Origin: an uncultured Clostridium sp.
GTDB taxonomy: Bacteria > Bacillota > Clostridia > TANB77 > CAG-508
NCBI GenBank assembly: GCA_900554175.1
Contig: USGK01000002.1
Location: 1-64,000, forward strand
Reading direction: 5' to 3'
DNA: 64,000 nucleotides
In this document: piece after piece, positions 57,364 to 64,000 of the stretch
How positions within the stretch are numbered: position 1 is the first letter of the stretch
How the letters are laid out: each line of letters opens with the position of its first letter
The notes under the pieces: generated by a model
Database searches by the model: none
Told to the model about the DNA's origin: nothing
Seen by the model: the letters and a program-made list of their open reading frames with translations, nothing else
Translations under genes and position numbers: made by a program

Positions 57364-57393
57364 AGAAGACAACTTATTTCTAAATTATCTTCT
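57364..57393 (-). terminator. Terminator after the restored queH-GNAT gene
   Basis: A 12-bp stem (AGAAGATAATTT / AAGTTGTCTTCT, two G-U) with a 6-base loop, then TTTTTTT on the minus strand. It lies inside the ICE, between the ICE-supplied end of queH-GNAT and the parAB operon. It would end host transcription entering the ICE. Only about 30 bases separate it from the next ATG, so the promoter of the parAB operon is not clear. Confidence 0.7.
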
Positions 57394-57417
57394 ATATGTT
57401 AGATATTATTTCAATAA

Positions 57418-58461
57418 CTACATTTTCTTACTTAAATCTTTTGAATAATATATTAAATCAGTACAAATTAAATCTCCATCCCATATTTTTTCATCATAAT
57501 TATCTACAAAGAAATTTTTTATTGTCTTTTCATATTTATCAAACCCCTGCTTAACATAGAATGGAATATTGTTCTCTGTTGTTCCAACTAACATCTTTTT
57601 ATATTTTTGTTTATAATTATCTGCTAAATATTTTAGCATTTTCTTTCCTAAACCTTGTCCTCTAAATTCTTTTTTAGTTGCTATATTTTTTAACTCTACT
57701 GTATCTTCATCTATTTTTGTGACTACTGCAATACATGCTACATCATCTTTATATGTTAATACAAATAATTCTCCATTTTTTAAATAATTATTTATCATAT
57801 CTTTACTTGGATCTGCTTCAAGTAATAAATCCATGTATTGTTCTTTGTTATCTTTTTCTTTTTTTATATTTATACTTCTTTTTACAGGAAGAAATTCAAA
57901 TCCATCTGGTAATTTAGGTTTGTTATTTGTGTGGGCTAAAAATATTTGTGCCTCTGAAAACACGCATCCACAATATTTCTGCATATATAATCCTAATTGT
58001 ATTGCCTTGTCATGTCCTTTCCAAAAACCTACTCTAAAATCCCTGTATAAGAATTCTATTCCATATTCTTTTGCTAATTTTTGGCCATATAATTTTATAA
58101 AATCATGTTTTTGATAAATACTATATAAAAGAGTTGTAGTAACAGCATCAAACCCATGGTCTCTCGCATATTCAAAACTCTTTTTTAATCTTATTTTATA
58201 ACAATACTCTACACATCTTGTATTTAATGAACCTGCAACATTTTTACAAAATTCATCTAATCCATATTCATCTTCTATTATAGATTTTATATTAACCTTA
58301 TCTGCATATTCTTTTAAACAATTTCTTCTTGTTTCATATTCTTTATATGGATGAATATTTGGATTGTACCAAAATAAAGTAGGCTCTATTCCTTCTTTTC
58401 TTAAACTATCTATACAATACACACTACACGGAGCACAACATACATGCATTAATAACTTCAT
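57418..58461 (-). CDS. queH: Epoxyqueuosine reductase QueH fused to a GNAT domain (3' half supplied by the ICE)
   Basis: 347 residues. QueH part: HVCCAPCS at the start, FWYNPNIHPY, VEYCYKIRL, and the Cys-Gly-Cys at 164-166. QueH reduces epoxyqueuosine to queuosine in tRNA. The GNAT part (about 210-347) has FRGQGLGKKML. The ATG at 58461 follows AAAGGA, 19 bases after ruvB. Codons up to about Glu170 are chromosomal; the last 177 residues are ICE DNA after the core repeat. The switch is visible as SEAQIFLAH in place of the expected SEEDRY. The fusion remains in frame and full length. Whether the hybrid is active is untested. Confidence 0.88.
   Translation of the reverse strand: MKLLMHVCCAPCSVYCIDSLRKEGIEPTLFWYNPNIHPYKEYETRRNCLKEYADKVNIKSIIEDEYGLDEFCKNVAGSLNTRCVEYCYKIRLKKSFEYARDHGFDAVTTTLLYSIYQKHDFIKLYGQKLAKEYGIEFLYRDFRVGFWKGHDKAIQLGLYMQKYCGCVFSEAQIFLAHTNNKPKLPDGFEFLPVKRSINIKKEKDNKEQYMDLLLEADPSKDMINNYLKNGELFVLTYKDDVACIAVVTKIDEDTVELKNIATKKEFRGQGLGKKMLKYLADNYKQKYKKMLVGTTENNIPFYVKQGFDKYEKTIKNFFVDNYDEKIWDGDLICTDLIYYSKDLSKKM
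57935..57975. other. ICE right junction (attR), core CCTCTGAA at 57951-57958
   Basis: Core repeat identical to that at 1573-1580. The ICE arm to the left contains GTGTGGGCTAAAAATATTTG, which is inverted relative to the left-end ICE arm. To the right is chromosomal queH, including the Cys-Gly-Cys codons. The predicted crossover is TC at 57953-57954. Confidence 0.75.
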
Positions 58462-58480
58462 TTTAAAAATCCTTTCATTA

Positions 58481-59494
58481 TTAGAATAAATTTGTCTGAT
58501 ACCCAAATCCCATATGCTTATAAGCCGGAGGTAAAACTTGTCTACCTCTTGGTGTCCTTGCTACAAATCCTATTTGCATTAAATATGGTTCATATACGTC
58601 TTCTATTGTATCTATTTCTTCTCCCATTGATGCTGCTAATGCCTCTATTCCAACTGGTCTACCATTATATTGAACAATCATCATTTCTAACATTTTTCTG
58701 TCTACTTCATCTAATCCTAATTCATCTATTTCTAGTTTGTTTAAAGCGTGTTTTGCAATTTTTAATGTAATGCTACCATCTCCTAATACCAAAGCATAGT
58801 CACGCACTCTTTTTAGTAATCTATTTGCTATTCTTGGTGTTCCTCTAGATCTTCTTGCAATTTCAATTGCCGCTTCTTTTTCTATTTTTATTTTTAGAAT
58901 TTTACTTGACCTTTCAACTATGGTCGTTAAATCTTCAACCGTATAAAGTTCTAATCTATGTACTATGCCGAATCTATCTCTTAATGGAGTTGTAAGTGAA
59001 CCCGCTTTCGTTGTTGCTCCAATTAATGTAAATTTTGGTAAATCAATTCTTATAGATCTTGCCTCAGGTCCTTTTCCCAATGTAATATCTAATGAAAAGT
59101 CTTCTAATGCAGGGTATAAAATTTCTTCAACATTTTTACTTAATCTATGAATTTCATCGATAAATAAGACGTCAAACTCTTTAAGACTAGTTAAAATTCC
59201 AGCTAAATCTCCTGGTTTTTCTATAGCCGGTCCTGATGTTATCTTTATATTTGAATGCATTTCATTTGCTATAATACATGATATAGTTGTTTTACCTAAT
59301 CCAGGTGGTCCATAAAAAAGGCAATGATCTAATGGTTCATTTCTTTTTTGAGCTGATTTTATATAAATATCCATATTCTCTTTTACTTTGTTTTGTCCTA
59401 TATATTCTTTTAAAGTCTGAGGTCTTAATGATTTTTCTAAATTTTCTTCCTCAATGTCCTCAAGTTCTGGATTTGTAATTTTTTCTTCGTCCAA
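58481..59494 (-). CDS. ruvB: Holliday junction branch migration helicase RuvB
   Basis: 337 residues, normal length. Walker A GPPGLGKT (62-69), Walker [10 protein letters not shown], sensor [12 protein letters not shown], arginine finger region LRDRFGI, and the winged-helix end ([16 protein letters not shown]). The start is a TTG with AAAGGAG 7 bases upstream. It drives branch migration with RuvA, which is not in this window. queH follows 19 bases downstream, so the two share a transcript. Confidence 0.97.
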   Translation of the reverse strand: MDEEKITNPELEDIEEENLEKSLRPQTLKEYIGQNKVKENMDIYIKSAQKRNEPLDHCLFYGPPGLGKTTISCIIANEMHSNIKITSGPAIEKPGDLAGILTSLKEFDVLFIDEIHRLSKNVEEILYPALEDFSLDITLGKGPEARSIRIDLPKFTLIGATTKAGSLTTPLRDRFGIVHRLELYTVEDLTTIVERSSKILKIKIEKEAAIEIARRSRGTPRIANRLLKRVRDYALVLGDGSITLKIAKHALNKLEIDELGLDEVDRKMLEMMIVQYNGRPVGIEALAASMGEEIDTIEDVYEPYLMQIGFVARTPRGRQVLPPAYKHMGFGYQTNLF

Positions 59495-59552
59495 CTTTTT
59501 TCTCCTTTCGAAAAATTTGTTTGATATTACTTCAGATTAAAATTTTTAGATT

Positions 59553-60509
59553 TTATAATTGATCAAATGAATCAATTAGCTCTTCAAAATATTGTGGTAA
59601 TTTTGCTTCTATATGCATCTGTTTTCCGGTTATTGGATGCTTAAAATCCAGCATCCATGCATGTAGACATTGTCCGTGTATACCAAATTCATTTTTACCA
59701 TTTGAATACACTTCATCACCAACTATTGGAAATCCTATATGAGATAAATGTACTCTTATTTGATGAGTTCTTCCTGTTTCTATATTAATTTTTAACAATG
59801 TATATTTGTTTTTTAATTTTGATTTTTCTATTCTCTTAATTACTTTAAAATGTGTTATTGCATTTTTTCCTTTTGAATCAACTGCCATTTTTTTTCTATC
59901 TTTTGTACTTCGTGCAATCGGCATATTTATTGTAGCTTCATCTTCTTTTATAATTCCTCTAACTAATGCAATATAAGTTTTCTTTACCTCATGTCTTTTT
60001 ATCTGTTCACTTAATATAACATGTGCTTTATCATTTTTTGCAACAATAATTGCACCTGACGTATCTTTATCTAATCTGTGAACTATTCCTGGCCTTATTT
60101 CTCCTCCTATTCCAGAAAGCGAATCTTTACATTTAGCCATTACTGCATTAACCAAAGTACCTTCATAAATTCCATTTGCAGGATGTACAACCATGCCTTT
60201 TGGTTTGTTAATTATTATAATATCATCATCTTCATAAATTACATCCAAAGGTATATCTTGTGGTAATATATCCGACTTTATAGGTTTTTCTTCTATAATT
60301 TCAATCTTATCATTTTCTAAAACTTTATATGAAGCTTTTATTGTTTTTCCATTTACAGTAATTTTTTTTTCATCAATTAATCTTTGAACTTTATTCCTTG
60401 TGTAATCTCCTTCAAATTTAGGGATATATGCATCTATTCTTGTCTTAGAATTCTCTTTATTTACTATTATAGTCTTTTTCTTCATTTTACTTAAAATTTT
60501 TCCTTTCAT
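59553..60509 (-). CDS. RluD-family pseudouridine synthase
   Basis: About 310-318 residues. N-terminal S4 RNA-binding domain (RNKVQRLIDEKKITVNGKTI). Catalytic domain: GIVHRLDKDTSG (catalytic Asp), NIETGRTHQIRVHLSHIGFP and HAWMLDFKHP. It modifies uridines in 23S rRNA. Start uncertain: ATG at 60509, or at 60485 right after the lspA-like stop; the two genes overlap, so translation is coupled. The lspA-rluD order is standard in Firmicutes. Confidence 0.93.
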   Translation of the reverse strand: MKGKILSKMKKKTIIVNKENSKTRIDAYIPKFEGDYTRNKVQRLIDEKKITVNGKTIKASYKVLENDKIEIIEEKPIKSDILPQDIPLDVIYEDDDIIIINKPKGMVVHPANGIYEGTLVNAVMAKCKDSLSGIGGEIRPGIVHRLDKDTSGAIIVAKNDKAHVILSEQIKRHEVKKTYIALVRGIIKEDEATINMPIARSTKDRKKMAVDSKGKNAITHFKVIKRIEKSKLKNKYTLLKINIETGRTHQIRVHLSHIGFPIVGDEVYSNGKNEFGIHGQCLHAWMLDFKHPITGKQMHIEAKLPQYFEELIDSFDQL

Positions 60510-60963
60510 CTACATTTTTTTCAATTTCTTTTATTCTTTTCTTTTTTTCAGTAATGATGTCAGCTGTATCAATTGTTAATATAATTGCCATTCCTAACCA
60601 AGCAATAAATATATATATATATGATAAATTTATATTTGTAAAATTTTTTATTTCTATAAAATTTCTTATATAATGAAAAATAATTCTATCTATTAAGTTT
60701 CCAATACCTCCTGCAACCGCAAAGCTAAGTATATATCTACTTGAATTTTTTATAAACCTATTTTTATTTAGAATATATCTAAATATTATAAAAATAATAA
60801 TACAAGAAATAAAAATATGTTTAATATTTTCAGTTGTGTTCACATTAAATTCTTGAAAATCAGTGTATATAATTTCTTTTGTAATTTGATCTATTAAAAT
60901 TAAAATAAAAATCAATATAAATACTCTCTTGTATATTTTATTTAATTTTTTCTTCTCTTCCAT
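60487..60963 (-). CDS. LspA-like membrane protein without catalytic aspartates
   Basis: About 158 residues with four transmembrane segments. The LspA landmarks DQITKEI and AGGIGNLIDRI are present. The two catalytic Asp positions are not: VVDF is replaced by IRNFIEI (Asp to Asn), and FNxAD by NLSYIYI (Asp to Tyr). It is probably not an active signal peptidase II. It keeps the normal place before rluD. AAAGGA precedes the ATG at 60963. It might be a pseudoenzyme or a relic, with the working LspA elsewhere. Confidence 0.7.
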   Translation of the reverse strand: MEEKKKLNKIYKRVFILIFILILIDQITKEIIYTDFQEFNVNTTENIKHIFISCIIIFIIFRYILNKNRFIKNSSRYILSFAVAGGIGNLIDRIIFHYIRNFIEIKNFTNINLSYIYIFIAWLGMAIILTIDTADIITEKKKRIKEIEKNVDERKNFK

Positions 60964-61114
60964 AATCAGGTCCTTTCTCAAGTTAACTCATTACAAAATT
61001 TTAAATTTTTTCAAAATGTAATCTTATAAATAATTTACTAATACAATTATTCTAATAGGAAGCCTTTACTTTTACATAAAAAAGTATATCACACAATTCA
61101 ATAAAAAGCTACAC

Positions 61115-61143
61115 TTTACAACATATAATTTTTGTGATATAAT
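61115..61143 (+). promoter_or_regulatory. Promoter of the DUF4364 gene
   Basis: TTTACA (61115-61120), a 17-base spacer, TATAAT (61138-61143); start codon 34 bases downstream. Confidence 0.75.
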
Positions 61144-61176
61144 GCTTTTGAAATTTAATGTAAGGAAGTGGCTAAG

Positions 61177-61713
61177 ATGGAAAATAATACAAATAGCTTA
61201 GCTCAAGACAAAGTTTTAATACTATATATCTTAAATAAAATTAATAAAGATATCACCAGTAGTGATTTATTTAAAATCATTTCAGGAATTAATGATATAA
61301 ACTATTTTTATTTTAGACAAATATTAATGGACCTTGTTGAATCTAGGCTTGTTGGATCTTACACTAAGGACAAAACTTCAGTTTTCGAACTTACTCAAGA
61401 GGGCAAAAACTCTCTTACACTCACTTTAGATGTTCTACCAGGTCTTATAAAATTGAAGGCTGATACCGTTTTGAAAAATAATTTAAATGATATTATAGAT
61501 GAATCCTCAATTGTAGCAGAATATATACCAGAAAATGAAAATAATTTTACAGTTAACTGTAAAATTATTGAAAACAACAATACTGTTTTTGAAGTAAAAA
61601 CTTTTGCTGGTTCAAGAGAACGTGCAAAAGCTATAGCAGATAATTGGAAGAATAATGCAAGTGTTATTTATCCTAAAATTCTTGATTTACTTACTGAGAC
61701 AGAAAAAAAGTAG
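61177..61713 (+). CDS. DUF4364 family protein (winged-helix regulator-like)
   Basis: About 178 residues from MENNTNSLAQDKVLILYILNK. The N-terminal winged helix (YFRQILMDLVESRLVGSYTK, then FELTQEGKNSLTL) is followed by a ligand-like domain (NCKIIENNNTVFEVKTFAGS). This is the DUF4364 family, widespread in Clostridia and of unknown target. The ATG at 61177 follows AAGGAAG. It has a promoter of its own, divergent from the lspA-like operon, and a strong terminator after it. Confidence 0.88.
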   Translation: MENNTNSLAQDKVLILYILNKINKDITSSDLFKIISGINDINYFYFRQILMDLVESRLVGSYTKDKTSVFELTQEGKNSLTLTLDVLPGLIKLKADTVLKNNLNDIIDESSIVAEYIPENENNFTVNCKIIENNNTVFEVKTFAGSRERAKAIADNWKNNASVIYPKILDLLTETEKK

Positions 61714-61733
61714 AGTATCTTACTCTACTTTTT
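61705..61733 (+). terminator. Terminator after the DUF4364 gene
   Basis: A 13-bp stem AAAAAGTAGAGTA / TACTCTACTTTTT with a 3-base loop; the T-run is part of the stem and the sequence continues with C-T-A. It overlaps the stop codon. Confidence 0.8.
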
Positions 61734-61812
61734 CTATATTAATTAATATGTCAACATAAGTATACATACTTTGCATAATTATTTATGCTTGCAAATATTC
61801 TAAACTAATTCT

Positions 61813-62250
61813 CTATTTTAACTCTGTTATAGCTTTTCTTGCAAGCTCATCACATCTATTATTAAGCTCTACATTACTGTGACCTTTTACTTTATTAAAT
61901 GTAACTTTATGTTTTTTAGTTAAAACATATAACTCTTCCCATAATTCTTTATTCTTTACATCTTTTCCATCTGCTGTTTTCCAGCCTTTTTTTATCCAGT
62001 TATAAATCCAACCTTGATTAAAACTATTAACGGAATATGCACTATCACTGTATATTTCAACTTCACATTTTTGTTTTAATGCTTTTAAACCTTCAATTAT
62101 GGCTGTAAGTTCCATTATATTATTAGTTGTATTCTTATCTCCACCATATATTTCCTTTTTGTGTTCTCCACAAATTAAAACCGCAGCCCATCCTCCTGGA
62201 CCAGGGTTTCCTGAACAAGCTCCATCTGTATAGATTATTACTTTTTGCAT
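61813..62250 (-). CDS. rnhA: Ribonuclease HI
   Basis: 145 residues. The four catalytic acids are visible: [15 protein letters not shown] (Asp), NIMELTA (Glu), [12 protein letters not shown] (Asp) and NNRCDELAR (Asp), plus the HSNVE loop His and the basic handle ([12 protein letters not shown]). It degrades RNA in RNA-DNA hybrids. It lies 13 bases after the RluA-like gene on the same strand. Confidence 0.97.
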   Translation of the reverse strand: MQKVIIYTDGACSGNPGPGGWAAVLICGEHKKEIYGGDKNTTNNIMELTAIIEGLKALKQKCEVEIYSDSAYSVNSFNQGWIYNWIKKGWKTADGKDVKNKELWEELYVLTKKHKVTFNKVKGHSNVELNNRCDELARKAITELK

Positions 62251-62263
62251 TTAAAAATCTCCT

Positions 62264-62938
62264 TTATAATTTATTTGGTTCTACATATTTACACATAGTC
62301 CAATCTGGCAAACTTTTAAAAACCATCTTTTCTTTTTTTACTGGATGTTCTATTTCTAATTCATACGCCCATAGTCTTATTTGTTTTTGTTTACCTCGTA
62401 CACCATATTTTTGATCTCCATACAAACTGTGTTTAAAATTAGCAAATTGAACTCTTATCTGGTGATGTCTTCCAGTGTATAGAATTATTTTTACCAAACT
62501 TAGATTTCTTTTTTCATCATAATCTAATACTTCGTAATCTAACTTAGCCAATTTTGAATTTTTTTTATTCTTATCTACTACTTTACTTATATTATTTCTC
62601 TCATCTTTATATAAATAGTCCTCTAAAGTTCCTTTTATATTTTCTATTTTTCCATCAACTACAGCTAAATATCTCTTTTTAAATATTTTGTTTCTAACTT
62701 GTTCACTAAGTCTTGATGCTGATTTTGATGTTCTTGCAAATACCATTACTCCACCAACAGGCCTGTCCAATCTATGTACCAATCCCAAATAAACTTCTCC
62801 AGGTTTATTATACTTTTCTTTGATATATTGCTTTACCATAGTTAGCATATCTATATCTCCTGTTTTATCTTTTTGTGATGGAATATTTGGTTCTTTTTCA
62901 ACTACTATTATCTGATTATCTTCATATATTACTTTCAT
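62264..62938 (-). CDS. RluA-family pseudouridine synthase without S4 domain
   Basis: About 224 residues from MKVIYEDNQIIVVEKEPNIP. GLVHRLDRPVGGVMVFARTS carries the catalytic Asp; LYTGRHHQIRVQFAN and LWAYELEIEHP complete the pattern. There is no N-terminal S4 domain. This form is common in Firmicutes and its RNA target is not known from the sequence. The ATG at 62938 follows GAGGGA; the upstream frame overlaps the methyltransferase gene. Confidence 0.92.
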   Translation of the reverse strand: MKVIYEDNQIIVVEKEPNIPSQKDKTGDIDMLTMVKQYIKEKYNKPGEVYLGLVHRLDRPVGGVMVFARTSKSASRLSEQVRNKIFKKRYLAVVDGKIENIKGTLEDYLYKDERNNISKVVDKNKKNSKLAKLDYEVLDYDEKRNLSLVKIILYTGRHHQIRVQFANFKHSLYGDQKYGVRGKQKQIRLWAYELEIEHPVKKEKMVFKSLPDWTMCKYVEPNKL

Positions 62939-62969
62939 ATTTAATATCAATTCCCTCTTAAAGTTCAAA

Positions 62970-63836
62970 CTAAATTTCTTCCCATCTTCCATATATTCCA
63001 CATGGTAAAATTAATTTTGACTTTTCCATTGGTAAACCTATTTCACCTGACTCAACTTTACCATTATATTTCTTTGATATTGTCAAGTTTAAAATATTTG
63101 CCAAAACTGTGCTTGATATTCCTGTTGTATAAGAATTTATTAAGAAAAATAATGGATTATCTGACATAACTTTAGCACATAATTCTACTAAATCGTAAAT
63201 ATTATTTTCAAATTGCCATACTTCCCCATTTGTACCTCTTCCATAAGATGGAGGATCCATTATAATTGCATCATATTTATGTTCTCTTCTTATTTCTCTA
63301 TTAACAAATTTAACAACATCATCTACTATATATCGTACTTTTTTATCTGATAAATTTGAACTTTCAACATTTTCCTTGGCCCAAGATACCATACCTTTAG
63401 AGCTATCCACATGGCAAACCTCTGCACCTGCACTCAAACATGCTACAGTTGCTCCACCTGTATATGCAAATAAATTTAAAACTCTTATAGGTCTATTTGA
63501 ATCTCTTATTTTTTCAATCATCCAATCCCAATTGACTGCTTGTTCTGGAAATAATCCTGTATGTTTAAATCCCATTGGTTTAATGTTAAATGTTAGGTTT
63601 TTATATTTTACTTGCCAATTCTTAGGAACACTTTTTTTATATTCCCATGCTCCTCCTCCTGATTTACTTCTTTTATATATTGCATTTGCTTTTCCCCATT
63701 CTTTAGGATAACTTTTATTTTTCCATACAATTTGTGGATCTGGTCTTGAAAGAATAATATCTTTCCATATTTCTAATTTTTGCCCATCTGCCATATCTAT
63801 TATTTTATAATCTTTCCAACTATTTGCTATTTTCAT
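62970..63836 (-). CDS. Class I SAM-dependent methyltransferase (RlmI/RlmK-like)
   Basis: 288 residues. SAM-binding motif VLNLFAYTGGATVACLSAGA, HVDSSKGMVSWAKEN, and AIIMDPPSYGRG as the catalytic NPPY-like motif. It resembles the catalytic part of 23S rRNA cytosine methyltransferases (RlmI/RlmK) but has no PUA domain. A short beta-rich segment opens the protein. The region 63837-64000 after its start is AT-rich with nothing recognisable. Confidence 0.85.
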   Translation of the reverse strand: MKIANSWKDYKIIDMADGQKLEIWKDIILSRPDPQIVWKNKSYPKEWGKANAIYKRSKSGGGAWEYKKSVPKNWQVKYKNLTFNIKPMGFKHTGLFPEQAVNWDWMIEKIRDSNRPIRVLNLFAYTGGATVACLSAGAEVCHVDSSKGMVSWAKENVESSNLSDKKVRYIVDDVVKFVNREIRREHKYDAIIMDPPSYGRGTNGEVWQFENNIYDLVELCAKVMSDNPLFFLINSYTTGISSTVLANILNLTISKKYNGKVESGEIGLPMEKSKLILPCGIYGRWEEI

Positions 63837-64000
63837 ATTCTACTTTTAACAGAACTGTTATTTCCTCCTATTATCTTATTTTTTCTAAAATAATAATAAA
63901 ATTATACACAAGAATAAAATTAAAACAAGATGCTAATAAAAAAATAAACATTGTAAAAGAAATTATTTTATTCTTTTTTATAAAATTAATTAAACTTGTC

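Larger units (their letters stand above)
1576..57953. mobile_element. Integrative and conjugative element, about 56.4 kb, inserted in queH-GNAT
   Basis: The element is bounded by the CCTCTGAA direct repeats. It carries two large serine recombinases at the left end and parAB at the right end. Between them are a relaxase, MobC, VirD4, VirB4, VirB6-like, PrgI, PcfB, a Maff2-like pilin, sortase B and a CHAP hydrolase. This is the module set of Firmicutes conjugative transposons (Tn1549/CTn-like). Cargo is an operon of type I restriction-modification plus several helicase, nuclease and membrane genes. Nearly all genes are on the minus strand. Both conjugation and partition genes look intact, so the element may still be mobile. 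Confidence 0.85.

Noticed and set aside
1..64000. tRNA, rRNA genes and CRISPR arrays
   Set aside because: None seen on either strand; the ICE attachment site is a protein gene, not a tRNA gene.

Overview
The window is very AT-rich DNA with low-GC Gram-positive (Firmicutes, probably Clostridia) gene content: AGGAGG-type ribosome binding sites, a DUF4364 regulator, RuvB/RluD/LspA-type housekeeping genes, and a PcfB/PrgI/VirB4/VirD4 conjugation module. The standard genetic code fits throughout. About 56.4 kb in the middle is one integrative and conjugative element (ICE); only the two ends are chromosome.

Chromosome, right side (57.95-64 kb, mostly minus strand): an RNA methyltransferase, two pseudouridine synthases, rnhA, a DUF4364 regulator on the plus strand, an LspA homologue that lacks its catalytic aspartates, ruvB, and a queH-GNAT fusion gene. 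Chromosome, left side (0-1.57 kb): the displaced 3' part of a queH-GNAT gene, a GyrI-like protein and a TfoX N-domain protein.

ICE (about 1576-57953). Nearly everything is on the minus strand, so the element reads from right to left. Its entry end has an unknown gene, parA and parB. Next come a secreted Cys-rich protein, a giant thioester/Cna-B adhesin, a GNAT protein and a 2363-residue methylase-helicase. Small ICE genes, a DUF3991/Toprim protein, a probable oriT, mobC and the relaxase follow. The transfer machinery is PcfB, VirD4, a Maff2/VirB2-like pilin, a VirB6-like protein, PrgI, VirB4, sortase B and a CHAP hydrolase. An XRE regulator lies next, followed by a 16-kb cargo operon (24.8-8.5 kb). 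That operon holds a complete type I restriction-modification system plus a membrane coiled-coil protein, a RecQ-like helicase, a membrane/zinc protein, a PD-(D/E)XK nuclease, a HelD-like helicase and an anchored protein. The exit end carries a control region, a small sigma-like factor, a probable structured RNA and two tandem large serine recombinases.

The main result is the insertion mechanism. The ICE sits inside the queH-GNAT coding sequence, just after the QueH Cys-Gly-Cys motif, at an 8-bp direct repeat (CCTCTGAA). The core lies in the same codon phase at both ends. The ICE carries its own divergent 3' half (178 codons), so the host gene is rebuilt at nearly the same length (347 residues against 348 predicted before insertion), while the original 3' half is stranded without a start at the far end. 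Joining the two ICE ends gives an attP with a long imperfect inverted repeat centred on a GA/TC dinucleotide, as expected for a TndX-type large serine recombinase.

Second, the sigma-like gene appears to be under layered leader control: a 9-codon leader ORF before a 16-bp terminator, then a 61-codon membrane ORF whose stop lies exactly in the loop of an 18-bp hairpin that hides the sigma ribosome binding site. Third, an 18-bp motif recurs at four ICE control sites. Fourth, the cargo operon may hold an undescribed defence module.
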